Of a stretch of DNA of 64,000 bases, positions 34,745-46,100 are shown piece by piece. How positions within the stretch are numbered: the stretch's first letter is position 1; each line of letters opens with the position of its first letter. The position numbers and the translations under genes were made by a program. Source of the stretch: Candidatus Electrothrix gigas (GTDB lineage Bacteria; Desulfobacterota; Desulfobulbia; Desulfobulbales; Desulfobulbaceae); the NCBI GenBank assembly GCA_022766165.1, contig QYLO01000004.1:58579-122578 (forward strand), given 5' to 3'. The notes under the pieces were generated by a model that saw only the letters and a list, made by a program, of their open reading frames with translations, ran no database searches and had not been told where the DNA came from.

Positions 34745-35005
34745 ATGGTGCGCACTGCAACGGAGATTCAAAATACCATTAAGAAGTATATAATTCAGGA
34801 GTTTATGTATGACCAATCAGGAGTGGAGTTGACGCTTGAAACCCCTCTGATTGAGGAAGAAATTATTGACTCAATGGGGATTTTTCGCTTAATCGCTTTT
34901 TTGGAAGAAGAATTTAGCTTTACCCTCAAGCATGAAGAAGTGGTGATGGAATCGTTTGAGACGATTGTCGCCATTGCCGCCTTGGTGGAAGCTCGTTTAT
35001 CTTAA
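34745..35005 (+). CDS. free acyl/peptidyl carrier protein, predicted prolyl carrier
   Basis: An 86-aa discrete carrier. It contains the four-helix carrier pattern and the attachment site EEEIIDSMGIFRLI (Ser43 would carry phosphopantetheine). It lies between the proline A domain and the megasynthase, the position of PltL and AnaD in related pathways. CAGGAG stands ten bases before the ATG. No phosphopantetheinyl transferase gene is in this window, so activation depends on one elsewhere. Confidence 0.88.
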   Translation: MVRTATEIQNTIKKYIIQEFMYDQSGVELTLETPLIEEEIIDSMGIFRLIAFLEEEFSFTLKHEEVVMESFETIVAIAALVEARLS

Positions 35006-35021
35006 TAAAAAATAAATTAAA

Positions 35022-38000
35022 ATGACCAAAAAATCAGATGGCTTGGAAGCTGCCCGCACCCTCATCAAGTTGCGTAATCAAGCCCCACCGTTACTGTTCA
35101 CTGAACAAACAGAGCCATATTTTCCGCTGTCTTTATCCCAGGAACGATTATTGGCATTGGAGCAGTTGAACACAACAACTTCTCTTTATAACTTGCGTTA
35201 TGCCTTTCAACTGAAGGGTGATTTAAAGATGAACGCCTTAAACCGCAGTGTAGAGACAGTATTGAACCGTCAACAGGTTTTACGAACCGTTTTCGGGATT
35301 GCGGAAGGGCAGCCTAAACAGACTATACAAGCTCAACAGCCTGTTAATTTTGATTTGGTCGATTTATCTGCCATGTCCTTTGAGCAGGCTAAAGTGCGGA
35401 TTATCACCGAGCTTGACCAGCCGTTCAACTTACAAGAAGAGCCTGGATTTCGCTATCGTCTGTATCGGTTAGGCGTTGATGAGCATGTCCTGAGCTTCAC
35501 CTTTCACCATATTATTTCCGATTATTGGTCGGAGAACCTGTTTTTTAAGGAATTCAGCCGTTATTATGCGGCGTTTGCAGAGGGAAAAGAAGCAAACCTG
35601 AAACCGCTGCCGATTCGTTATGCCGATTTTTCGGTGTGGCAGAGGCAATGGTTAAGCCAAGCGGGTGTATTGGAATTTTTGCTGGGGTATTGGCACCCCC
35701 GGCTTCAGGGGTTGGCCCAGCCTGATTTGCTGGCAGACCAAGCATCAACGGGCGAATCGGAACGGCGCATCGAATTTAAGAAGATAACGATTGCAGCGGA
35801 GCAAGTGACGGCTCTGAAGCAATTAGCCCGGCAAACCAAGGTCAAGACGTTTAGCATTTTGCTGACTGCGCTCAAACTGACGCTGGCGGAATATCTTCAA
35901 ACCAGTGATGTTGCTGTGTTCAGCCCCATCACTAATCGTCATCGACCAGAATTGCAAAATCTTATGGGAGATTTTTCCAACCTGTTGATTTTGAGAAGCG
36001 ATCTGTCCGGCAATCCCACCATTGCGGAGCTGTTGCAACGAGTGGGGCAAGTGGTTTCCGGGGCCATTGCTCACCAGGATTTGCCGTTGCAGCTTATTAG
36101 AGCCTGCATTCCCCTGAAAATGCCTCAAGTCAGCTTTTCATACTTAAACATTCCACAAGAGACATTGACCTTATCGAATGTGGATGTTGAACCATGGGAT
36201 CTGGGGCTCGGCACCAATGATTTTGAACTTTTTCTTTTGCTGACGGAACGCAAGGGCTGTCTGGAAGGGTATTTGAAATATAACGCTGGCCTGTTCTCTG
36301 AAACAACTGTTCAAACAATGCTGGACCGGTTTCAGGCAATGTTAACAGCTATGGCTGCACAGCCTGAGCAGTCTGTCTCTCTTTTACTCTCCAATGAAAT
36401 TCTAAAATCGTCTCCAAAATCAAACAGATGCGCATCTGAAAAAGGTTTGCTTCTGCCCATAGCGGCACTTGTTGATCAAGTACAACAACACTTAAAAAAA
36501 TCGAAAAAAGAAAGCGTGTTACGGCACCGACTCAGTCAGGCATCGACTGAGGAACAGTATGAGATATTGAAAAAACATATCAAAGCTGAAGTCGAACGGC
36601 TTGCGGAAAGGGTTCCGGGTGATGAGCAAGGCTTTTTTGATTTGGGGCTGGATTCGCTGACCTCTATTCAATTGGGACATCGGCTGGCCCTGACTTTAGA
36701 TATTTTCCTGCCGGCAACCATAACTCTGGAACAGCCTACTGTAGCAGCGTTGACCGACTGTCTGGCTGAAATGCTTTTCGGAAAACAACAAAGCAGCGAG
36801 ATTGATCTGCCAAAAAACTCGGCAGGCAAAAGAATATATGCAGAGTCAGAACCCATAGCCATCGTGGGTATGGCCTGTCGATTTCCAGGGGGAGCGCATA
36901 CTCCAGAGCAGTTTTGGCAGTTGCTCCGTCAAGGTCGGGAGGCTGTGACCGACATCCCGCCTTCACGCTGGCCGGTTGATGATTATTATGATCCCGCACC
37001 CGGTACGCCAGGCAAGATGTATATGAAGCAGGCTCATTTGTTGCAACATCCCATAGAGGAATTTGACCCCTTGTTTTTCGGGATGTCTCCTGTGGAAGGC
37101 ATGCATCTTGACCCCAGACATCGCCTGCTGCTGGAGGTCACCTGGGAAGCATTAGAAAATGCCGGGTTGCCGGTTGATGCTTTGCCAGCCCAGACCGGAA
37201 TATTTGCCGGTCTGATGGAGAGCGAGAAGGGCTTGGATACCGGATCGCATGATGTTTATGCTGCCACCGGAACCCTGACTTCAATGGCAACCGGGCGTTT
37301 GGCATATGTATTGGGGGTGCATGGGCCGAATATAACCATTGATACTGCCTGCTCCTCTTCACTGACGGCCTTGCATCTGGCCTGTCAGTCTTTGCGGGCC
37401 GGAGAGTGTCAGGTGGCCTTGTGTGGCGGGGTCAACGTTATGCTCTATCCCAAATTAATGATCGGGCTTGCCGGAATGCAGGCTTTGTCGCCTGATGGCC
37501 GCAGTAAAACCTTTTCCGCTACTGCCGATGGTTTTGGCCGGGGGGAGGGCTGCGGCATGGTTGTTCTCAAACGGTTGAGCGATGCCCTTGAGGATGGCGA
37601 CCGGATTGAGGCTGTTGTCCGGGCTTCAGCGATAAATCATGACGGACCCAGCAGCGGGCTGACCGTGCCCAGCAAGAAAGCGCAAACCGCCCTCATCCGT
37701 CAGGCCTTGGCACAGGCTGATATTACGGGAAAACAAATCAGTTATATTGAGGCCCACGGCACCGGGACCAAGCTGGGCGACCCGATTGAGGTGCGCGCCC
37801 TTGCTGAAGCCTTGGGTGAGCAGGACGACCACCTGTATCTCGGTTCGGTCAAAACCAATATCGGGCATTTGGACGCCAGCGCTGGGATGGCTGGACTGAT
37901 CAAAGTAATTCTGGCTTTACATCATCAGGAAATTCCACCTCATTTACATTTCGATGAACCGAATCCGCTTATAGATTGGGAAAATCTTCCGTTTAAGGTG

Positions 38001-41000
38001 CCGGTTCAACCGATTTCTTGGCCAGTACACGATAAACCTCGTATTGCTGGGGTCAGCTCATTTGGTATGAGCGGCACCAATGCCCATGTGATTGTGCAGG
38101 AAGCTCCCCAAATAGAGCCAAGAAAGAGTTTTGAAAATCCTTTGGCCCTTGAACGGCCTGTGCAGATAGTAACCTTGAGCGGCAGAACGGAACAGGCGCT
38201 CGCCGATCAGGCCGATCAATATCATGATTACCTTACCGATCATACTGATTTAAATTTGACCGATGTCTGTTATACGGCTAACACGGGACGAGTACACTTT
38301 GAATACCGTTTAACAGCTATCGCAGAGGATAGGACCGAGTTAAGCACAAAATTAGCCGCCTATAAAAAAGGGGAAACAGTTGCTGAGTTGACAGCTGGCA
38401 AGATCAAAAGTGAGAAACCCAAAATAGCTTTTCTGTTTACCGGTCAAGGTTCTCAGTATGCGGACATGGGGCGTGAACTGTATGAAACGCAGCCATTATT
38501 CCGCAAGACAATGGAGCAATGTGACCGGATTTTGCAATCCTACCTGGAAATATCCTTGCTAAAAGTATTGTACGGCGAAAATAAAGAAGAATGCAGTAAG
38601 CTGTTATTGCGGACAAAGTACACGCAACCCGCTTTATTTGCCATTGAGTATGCCTTGGCCAAACTCTGGCAATCTTGGGGAATAGAGCCGATAGCTGTCA
38701 TCGGTCATAGCGTAGGAGAGTATGCAGCCGCATGTCTTGCCGGGGTATTCAGTCTGGAAGACGGTTTGAAATTGATTGCAGAGCGGGGACGGTTGATGCA
38801 GGCCCTGCCTCAGAACGGCATGATGGCGGCAGTTCAAATTGATGAGACCAAGCTGAGTCAGACAATAGAGCCTTATCTTGACCAGGTTTCAATTGCCGGA
38901 TTGAATGCACCCGAAAGCATGGTGTTGTCAGGAGAGCGGCAGATGGTTACTCAAATTGTTACACAACTCCAAGCGGAAGGAATAAAATGTAAGCCTCTGA
39001 AGGTGTCACATGCCTTTCATTCGCCGTTAATGGAACCTATGCTGGCTGAGTTTGGTGCGGTTGCGAAGACAGTTGATTATGCAGAACCCCGGCTAAAACT
39101 GATTTCGAATCTCACCGGCGAACCGCTTGTCGGAATCAAAGCAGAGTATTGGGTCGAGCATGCTCGGAAGGCGGTGCGTTTTGCCCAAGGAATGACAACA
39201 TTAGAGGAGATGGGGACTGATGTTTTCCTTGAGATTGGTCCCAAGCCGATTCTGCTGGGTCTGGGTCAGCAATGTTTGAGCGATCAGGCTGAACACTTAT
39301 GGCTGTCGAGTCTCTATCCCGGCCAGCGCTCGGATTGGGCGCAGGTATTGGACAGTTTGGCGAAGCTGCATGTCTGGGGCGGACACGTTGATTGGCAGGC
39401 ATTTGATAAACCGTATCCTCGCAGAAAGGTATCATTGCCCACTTACCCCTTCCAGCGAAAACGGTATTGGATAGACCGGATGGACAAACTGGGTACTGTT
39501 TCCAGCCAAGGACAAACATGGCATCCGCTGCTCGGAGAACGGCTTCAGCCGCTGGCGACAAGCCGGGAAATCGCATTTCAAAATCAGATATCGGCTGTCT
39601 GCCCCGCCTATCTGAATGATCATCAAATCTACAATCAAGTGATTGCGCCAGCTACTGCCTATCTGGAGATGGCCCTGAGTGCGGGTACGCAAATTTCCAC
39701 TGGCGAACAATATGTTCTGCAAAATGTCGTCCTGTTACACCCGCTGGCCTTGTCCGAAGAGACCAAAAGCACGGTGCAATTACTCCTCACTCCTCTTGAG
39801 GGCAACGATTATCAGTGGCAAATTTTTAGTTTCAGAGCGGATACGGATGAATGGCAACAGCATGTAAGCGGCGAACTCAGGGTTGCATCGTCGGACTCCC
39901 GCTCGGAAGACGACAATTCGCTGTCAAGTCTGCAGCAGCGTTGCACAGAGGAGCTTTCTCTGAAGGAATATGAGGATTCTCTGCCGGAAGCGCTTGGCTA
40001 TGGGCCTGATTTTCAGGGGATAACTCAGTTATTTCGGGGAGAGAAAGAAGCGTTGGGGCTGATCAGGCTGCCGGAGAACCTGTCTGCCGACGAATATCGA
40101 ATTCACCCGGTTCTGCTGGACTGCTGCCTGCGGACAGCACTGGCTATTCAGACGGATGACACAGATGGGGCTTATTTACCCTTTAGTTTCGATAGAATAC
40201 AATTATTGACGTCTCCTCCCTTAACGTCGGTTTGGTGCCATGCTCAATGGCGGGGCGATGTGTCCGACGCACGGCAGATGGATCTCGTCCTGTTCGATGA
40301 AGCAGGTCAGATGGTAGCGGAGGTGGCGGGTTTTGGCCTGCGCCAAGCCAATCGTCAGGCCATAACTGGATCAACGCTCCGCACTGATTGGCTGTATGAT
40401 ATGGTTTGGTCGGATGCGCCTCTACCACAACAATCACCCTATACAAATGAAGCCGGGCATTGGCTGATCGTGTCTGAAGCCACAAATCACCAGGCTGAGA
40501 GACTGGCTGAACTACTGCGAAGCAAAGGCGAAAAGGTCGATTTGCTCGATCCAGCGGTGAATATGTTGCACGATTCAAATTGCATAAATTATCGAGCTGT
40601 AATTTATCTGGCCGCTCAACCAGCTACATCAGCTGATCACACTCAAAGCGAACTGCCTGAGAAGGCATTCAAGATTTCATGCCAGCTGTTGGAACTGGTA
40701 CAGAACTTGATTAAAGCGGAAGTCGAACCGGATTTATGGCTGGTTATGCAGGACAGGCTGGAAGAGTCCGTTCTGTGGGGCTTCGGGCGAACATTGATGT
40801 GGGAGCAGTCTCAGTTGAACTGCCGCTGTTTTGAAGCAAAAGCTGGGACTGCAACAGAAACCCTGTTCAGGATGATCTGGCACGCAGACGGCGAGAATCA
40901 GATACGAGTTGATGACCGATCTCAGCGTCGGGCTGCCCGGTTGGAGCAACTGCAGTTGTCATCCTTGGGTGCGGACAGCCAGCCTTATCCGTTTCAGCTA

Positions 41001-43118
41001 CAATTAGAACAATACGGCTTGCTAGATAGCCTTCAGCTTGTACAGGCCCAGCGTCAAGAACCACAGGTAAATCAAGTGGAAGTCCAGGTACGGGCAGCGG
41101 GGCTAAACTTCCGTGACGTATTAAATGCTCTCGGGATGTTGAAATCGTATTACCCCCCGGAACTCGGTTTTGATGATCCAAGAAATCTGCCGTTCGGCTT
41201 TGAAGCTGCTGGGACAATCACCCGGATCGGCGATAATACCACCGGATTCCAAGTCGGGGATGAAGTCATTGTGTGGCAGCACTTCGGGAGTTTAGCCTCC
41301 TTCATTACGCTTGACAGTCACTTGGTCGGCAGAAAACCTCAGCATTTGAGTTTTGCAGAAGCTGCTACCATTCCGATAACTTTTTTGACGGCGTATTATG
41401 CTTTGATCGTGTTAGCGGATATGCAGGCTGGGGATAAGGTTTTGATTCATGCAGCGGCTGGCGGGGTTGGTCAGGCAGCGATCCAACTGGCGCAACATGT
41501 CGGTGCCGAGATTTTCGCCACAGCCAGCCTTCCCAAACAGGATTTTCTCAAGTCGCAGGGTATTGATCACATAATGGATTCCCGCACGCTGGAATATGCG
41601 GAGAGGTGCATGGAGCTGACCGGAGGCCGAGGGGTCGATATTGTCCTCAACAGCATGAACGGGGAATACATTCAGAAAAATTTCGATGTATTGGCGAAAA
41701 ACGGCCGTTTCGTTGAGCTGGGCAAGAGAGATATCTGGGGTAAAGAACAAGCCAAAAATTATCGCCCGGATGTTATGTACTCTCCTTTTGATTGGTCTGA
41801 TATGGCCTTAGCAATGGAGTTTAGGGCAGAACTGGAAAAGCTTTTGGCAGAAAAAAAGATTACTCCCTTGCCTTGCCGTCTTTTTTCAATAGAGAAAGCA
41901 GAGGAAGCGTTCCAGTTTATGGCCAAAGCCAAACATATTGGCAAGGTGGTCTTATCAATGCCGCTACAACAGCAGGAAAGCGAACAAAAGCGCATTAAAT
42001 CTGATGGAAGTTACCTGATAACCGGCGGTTTTGGTGGACTAGGACTGAAAACAGCGGAGTGGCTGGCAGCGCAAGGAGCAACCCATCTGGTCTTGAGCGG
42101 TCGTCGAACGGACTCGGAAGCGGCTCAAAGTGCAATAGCTGATCTGGAAAACAAAGGGGCAAAGGTCAAAGCAGTTAAGGCGGACATTTCGCAGGCACAA
42201 GAGGTGAAGAGCCTGTTGCAGGTTTGTCAGGAATTTGCCCCCTTAAAAGGCATTATTCATTCTGCTGGGGTGTTGGATGATGGCGTGTTGACTCAGCAAA
42301 CGCCAGCCCGGTTTGCGAAAACTTTTGCCCCTAAAGTGCAGGGAAGCTGGTATCTGCATCAATACACCCAAGGCATACCCCTTGATTTCTTTGTTTGTTT
42401 TTCCTCGCAATCATCCTTGTTAGGGAACGGCGGGCAGGCAAACTATGCTTCAGCCAATGCCTTTATGGATGCCCTGATGCATCAACGGCAGACAATGGGC
42501 CTGCCAGCCCTGAGTATCAACTGGGGGGGCTGGTCTGAGGTCGGCATGGCAAAAGAGTTGATGGAGAAAGAGGATCAGGCCATTTCGCCGCAACAAGGTG
42601 TTGAACTGTTCGGGGCCTTATTGGCGCAGGATATGCCGCAGGCTGGGGCTGTTCCGCTTCAATGGCAGAAATTCAGTCAAAGACTGCCCTCGCTTGCTGG
42701 ATTTCCGGTGTTGTCGAAACTGATAAAGCCGTCCACCTCAACAACTGTTGGCAGATCCTCCCTGCAACAACAGTTCAGTCAAGTTTCCAGTCAGGTTTCA
42801 ACTGAGAAACAGTATGAAATATTGCAAAACCATATCAAAGCTGAAATTAAACCGATTGTAGGAACTGTCCCTACTGACGAGGAAAACTTCTTTGTTGATT
42901 TAGGCATGGATTCGCTCATGTCAATTCAGTTGAGTACTCGTTTAACCACTTACATCGGTGTTTCCGTCTCTGTAACAACAATTCTGGAACACCCGACAGT
43001 TCCCAAACTGACCCAAGCCTTGTCGGAAATGCTCAGTCTCAAAACAAAGCGAAATCAACAAGTGTCTCAACAAGTGTTAAGCGATGGTGATGACGGCTAT
43101 GAAGAGGGAGAATTATGA
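35022..43118 (+). CDS. hybrid megasynthase C-T-KS-AT-DH-ER-KR-ACP
   Basis: A 2698-aa protein. Domains: condensation (about residues 28-470; H162-H163-I-I-S-D), carrier (about 510-590; Ser545), ketosynthase (about 612-1045; DTACSSSL with Cys777, EAHGTGT, NIGHLDASAG), acyltransferase (about 1125-1440; GHSVGEY with Ser1230; HAFH at 1330-1333, the malonyl type), dehydratase (about 1490-1770; His1534 with Pro eight residues on, HPVLLD), the structural half of the KR (about 1790-1990), enoylreductase (about 2000-2310; LNFRDVL, AAAGGVGQAA), ketoreductase (about 2320-2540; TGGFGGLGL, Tyr2475) and carrier (about 2595-2690; Ser2631). All reductive sites look intact, so it should add one malonate and reduce it fully. 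The N-terminal C-T pair lacks its own A domain. The stop overlaps the next start by 4 nt. Confidence 0.93.
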   Translation: MTKKSDGLEAARTLIKLRNQAPPLLFTEQTEPYFPLSLSQERLLALEQLNTTTSLYNLRYAFQLKGDLKMNALNRSVETVLNRQQVLRTVFGIAEGQPKQTIQAQQPVNFDLVDLSAMSFEQAKVRIITELDQPFNLQEEPGFRYRLYRLGVDEHVLSFTFHHIISDYWSENLFFKEFSRYYAAFAEGKEANLKPLPIRYADFSVWQRQWLSQAGVLEFLLGYWHPRLQGLAQPDLLADQASTGESERRIEFKKITIAAEQVTALKQLARQTKVKTFSILLTALKLTLAEYLQTSDVAVFSPITNRHRPELQNLMGDFSNLLILRSDLSGNPTIAELLQRVGQVVSGAIAHQDLPLQLIRACIPLKMPQVSFSYLNIPQETLTLSNVDVEPWDLGLGTNDFELFLLLTERKGCLEGYLKYNAGLFSETTVQTMLDRFQAMLTAMAAQPEQSVSLLLSNEILKSSPKSNRCASEKGLLLPIAALVDQVQQHLKKSKKESVLRHRLSQASTEEQYEILKKHIKAEVERLAERVPGDEQGFFDLGLDSLTSIQLGHRLALTLDIFLPATITLEQPTVAALTDCLAEMLFGKQQSSEIDLPKNSAGKRIYAESEPIAIVGMACRFPGGAHTPEQFWQLLRQGREAVTDIPPSRWPVDDYYDPAPGTPGKMYMKQAHLLQHPIEEFDPLFFGMSPVEGMHLDPRHRLLLEVTWEALENAGLPVDALPAQTGIFAGLMESEKGLDTGSHDVYAATGTLTSMATGRLAYVLGVHGPNITIDTACSSSLTALHLACQSLRAGECQVALCGGVNVMLYPKLMIGLAGMQALSPDGRSKTFSATADGFGRGEGCGMVVLKRLSDALEDGDRIEAVVRASAINHDGPSSGLTVPSKKAQTALIRQALAQADITGKQISYIEAHGTGTKLGDPIEVRALAEALGEQDDHLYLGSVKTNIGHLDASAGMAGLIKVILALHHQEIPPHLHFDEPNPLIDWENLPFKVPVQPISWPVHDKPRIAGVSSFGMSGTNAHVIVQEAPQIEPRKSFENPLALERPVQIVTLSGRTEQALADQADQYHDYLTDHTDLNLTDVCYTANTGRVHFEYRLTAIAEDRTELSTKLAAYKKGETVAELTAGKIKSEKPKIAFLFTGQGSQYADMGRELYETQPLFRKTMEQCDRILQSYLEISLLKVLYGENKEECSKLLLRTKYTQPALFAIEYALAKLWQSWGIEPIAVIGHSVGEYAAACLAGVFSLEDGLKLIAERGRLMQALPQNGMMAAVQIDETKLSQTIEPYLDQVSIAGLNAPESMVLSGERQMVTQIVTQLQAEGIKCKPLKVSHAFHSPLMEPMLAEFGAVAKTVDYAEPRLKLISNLTGEPLVGIKAEYWVEHARKAVRFAQGMTTLEEMGTDVFLEIGPKPILLGLGQQCLSDQAEHLWLSSLYPGQRSDWAQVLDSLAKLHVWGGHVDWQAFDKPYPRRKVSLPTYPFQRKRYWIDRMDKLGTVSSQGQTWHPLLGERLQPLATSREIAFQNQISAVCPAYLNDHQIYNQVIAPATAYLEMALSAGTQISTGEQYVLQNVVLLHPLALSEETKSTVQLLLTPLEGNDYQWQIFSFRADTDEWQQHVSGELRVASSDSRSEDDNSLSSLQQRCTEELSLKEYEDSLPEALGYGPDFQGITQLFRGEKEALGLIRLPENLSADEYRIHPVLLDCCLRTALAIQTDDTDGAYLPFSFDRIQLLTSPPLTSVWCHAQWRGDVSDARQMDLVLFDEAGQMVAEVAGFGLRQANRQAITGSTLRTDWLYDMVWSDAPLPQQSPYTNEAGHWLIVSEATNHQAERLAELLRSKGEKVDLLDPAVNMLHDSNCINYRAVIYLAAQPATSADHTQSELPEKAFKISCQLLELVQNLIKAEVEPDLWLVMQDRLEESVLWGFGRTLMWEQSQLNCRCFEAKAGTATETLFRMIWHADGENQIRVDDRSQRRAARLEQLQLSSLGADSQPYPFQLQLEQYGLLDSLQLVQAQRQEPQVNQVEVQVRAAGLNFRDVLNALGMLKSYYPPELGFDDPRNLPFGFEAAGTITRIGDNTTGFQVGDEVIVWQHFGSLASFITLDSHLVGRKPQHLSFAEAATIPITFLTAYYALIVLADMQAGDKVLIHAAAGGVGQAAIQLAQHVGAEIFATASLPKQDFLKSQGIDHIMDSRTLEYAERCMELTGGRGVDIVLNSMNGEYIQKNFDVLAKNGRFVELGKRDIWGKEQAKNYRPDVMYSPFDWSDMALAMEFRAELEKLLAEKKITPLPCRLFSIEKAEEAFQFMAKAKHIGKVVLSMPLQQQESEQKRIKSDGSYLITGGFGGLGLKTAEWLAAQGATHLVLSGRRTDSEAAQSAIADLENKGAKVKAVKADISQAQEVKSLLQVCQEFAPLKGIIHSAGVLDDGVLTQQTPARFAKTFAPKVQGSWYLHQYTQGIPLDFFVCFSSQSSLLGNGGQANYASANAFMDALMHQRQTMGLPALSINWGGWSEVGMAKELMEKEDQAISPQQGVELFGALLAQDMPQAGAVPLQWQKFSQRLPSLAGFPVLSKLIKPSTSTTVGRSSLQQQFSQVSSQVSTEKQYEILQNHIKAEIKPIVGTVPTDEENFFVDLGMDSLMSIQLSTRLTTYIGVSVSVTTILEHPTVPKLTQALSEMLSLKTKRNQQVSQQVLSDGDDGYEEGEL

Positions 43119-46100
43119 AACACATTGAAGCTCTGCTGGATAGGTTACATCAACAGGATATCAGTCTATGGCTGGAAGAGGATAAACTGCGATATCGCAC
43201 GCCCAAGGGGGGACTGACTGATTCATTAAAAAAAGAGCTTAAAAATCAAAAAACTGATCTTATTGCCTTTCTGAAAAACAAACAGCAGGAAGTCAACGTT
43301 GCTGAACCGTTTCCCCAAGTCAAGCCCGATCCAGATGCACAGTATGAGCCGTTTCCGTTAAGCGACATTCAGCAAGCCTATTGGATTGGTCGCCAAGGTC
43401 ATCTTGAACTGGGAAATTTGGCAACGCAAGTATATCAGGAATGGCGGATGCCTGATGTAGATATTGCCCGTTTGAATGAGTCATGGCAAAAGGTGATGGC
43501 TCGTCATCCGATGTTGCGCACTCTGGTGCAGTCGGACGGGCAACAAAGGGTGTTGGCTAAAATGCCGGATTATCAAATTTCGGTACTTGATTTACGTGAA
43601 GAGGAAACAGCCCAGCAGAAGTTGGAGAATATCCGACAAGACATGACTGGACATATTTCTCAGGCAGATGAGTGGCCGTTATTTGATATCCGGGTAACAC
43701 TCATGCCAGGCGGGGTACATCTACATTTCTGCATTGATATGTTAGCGGTTGATACGTGGAGCATAGAACTCATTGTAAGCGATTGGACAAAGTTCTATCA
43801 GCATCCGGAGTTGGAGTTAGCCCCTCTTGAACTGACTTTTCGGGATTATATGGTGACAGCCAAAGCGTATGAAGAAAGCTCAGCCTTGTATAAGAGTTCC
43901 AAGGAATATTGGCTTAACCGTTTGGATCGCTTGCCTTCTGCCCCTAAACTGCCCTTGTCTCAAGAGATGCAGGCGATCAAAGTTCCCAAATTTACATGGT
44001 TTGAGAAGCGGCTGGAAGCACCATTATGGGAAGCAGTCAAAACAAAGGCAGCACAATACGAGCTACAGCCGTCCGCATTACTGCTGGCTGTTTATGCTGA
44101 AGCACTTACTCTATGGAGCAAAAGCTCTCATTTTACGCTGAATCAAACCTTTTTTCACCGTTTGCCGTTTCACCCGCAAGTTGATCAGGTCGTCGGTGAA
44201 TTTACCTCAATAATGTTAACCGAAATTGATAATCGGAGCGAGACAAGTTTTATCCAGCGGGCTAAACAGATACAAACGCAACAGTGGCAAAATTTAGACC
44301 ACCGTTACTACAGTGGCGTACAGGTTATTCGTGAGTTAAATCAACGTAACAATGCGGGAAATGCAGCCTTGATGCCAGTGATTTTTACCAACCTGTTAGG
44401 TGTAGAATCAACCTCGCATATTGGCTGGGGAGAGCGGGTGCGTTTAATCGGTCAAACTTCGCAGGTCTATTTAGATCATATCGTACGCGAAATTGATGGT
44501 GAACTGTTCTTGTATTGGAGTGCGGTTGAAGAACTTTTTCCTGCGGATTTATTGAACGACATGTTTTCCGCTCAGTTACAGTTGTTGAAGCGTCTGGCAA
44601 CAGAACAAAATGCTTGGACAGACTGCCACCCGTTAAGTCTGCCCGACAGACAACTGGAACAGCGATCCGCAATTAACGACACCCAGGCTCCAGTCTCTGC
44701 TGCCTTACTGCATACCTTGTTCATGCGTCAAGCTGCACAGACCCCGGATAATGTCGCAGTGATCGGCATGGATAAAACGCTCACGTATCAAGAACTGCAT
44801 CAACAGGCGAACCAAGTAGGGCATTGGCTGAAAGAGCAAGGTGCTAAACCGGATCAGCTAGTTGCTGTGGTCATAGAAAAAGGCTGGCAGCAGGTAGTTG
44901 CGGTCATGGGCATTTTGATGTCAGGTGCAGCCTATTTACCCATTGACCCGGAACTACCGACTGAGCGTCAGCATTATCTGTTGGCGCAGAGCAAAGTCAA
45001 CCTGATTGTAACTCAAAATACATTGCATCAACAGTCAATTTGGCCGGAAGGGATCAAACGATTGGCTGTTGACGCTCCTGATGAGGTTCTTGACAGCCTC
45101 GGGGACTCTAATTCGGCGACCTTGCCAGATTTGGACCCGGTTCAGAAGTCCTCCGATCTGGCGTATGTGATCTATACATCAGGTTCAACCGGGAACCCAA
45201 AAGGGGTCATGATTGACCACCAAGGCGCGGTCAATACGATTTTGGATATCAACCAGCGTTTTGAGGTGACAGCCCAAGACCGGGTATTGGCCCTCTCCGC
45301 CCTAAACTTTGATTTATCGGTCTATGACATTTTCGGTCTGTTGGCTGTTGGCGGGACAATTGTCATACCTGCCCCCGAAGGACGGCGCGATCCTTCCCAT
45401 TGGGTGACACTGATGACGGAACATGGGGTGACACTATGGAACACTGTGGCGGCGTTAATGCAGATGCTGGTTACCTATCAGGCCGGAGGTTCCAGTTCAG
45501 CCGAATGTGCAACCCCGCCCGATTTGCGTCTGGTTATGATGAGCGGCGACTGGATACCACTTGATTTGCCTGACAACATTCGACAACTCTGGCCAAAGGT
45601 CGATGTGATGAGTTTGGGAGGCGCCACGGAAGCATCCATCTGGTCAATTTACTATCCGATTGCAAATGTAGAGCCAGCTTGGAAGAGCATTCCCTACGGT
45701 AAACCCTTAATAAACCAAACATTCCATGTTTTAAACGAATATCTGGAACCATGCCCGGTTTGGACGCCGGGCCAGCTATATATCGGCGGCATTGGTCTGG
45801 CCTTGGGCTACTGGGAAGATGCGGAAAAAACCAAGGACAGTTTTTTTACCCACCCTCGCACCGGAGAGCGACTGTATAAAACAGGTGATTTAGGCAGGTA
45901 TCTGCCCGATGGTAATATAGAATTTTTGGGGCGGGAGGATTTTCAGGTTAAGATTCATGGTCATCGCATTGAGTTGGGCGAGATTGAAAGTCACCTGCTC
46001 AAACATCCAGATATCAAAAATGCCATTGTCGCCGCAGTAGGTGACAGTCATCATGACAAGCAATTGGCAGCTTATATCGTACCGAGCCAGAGCGACAACA

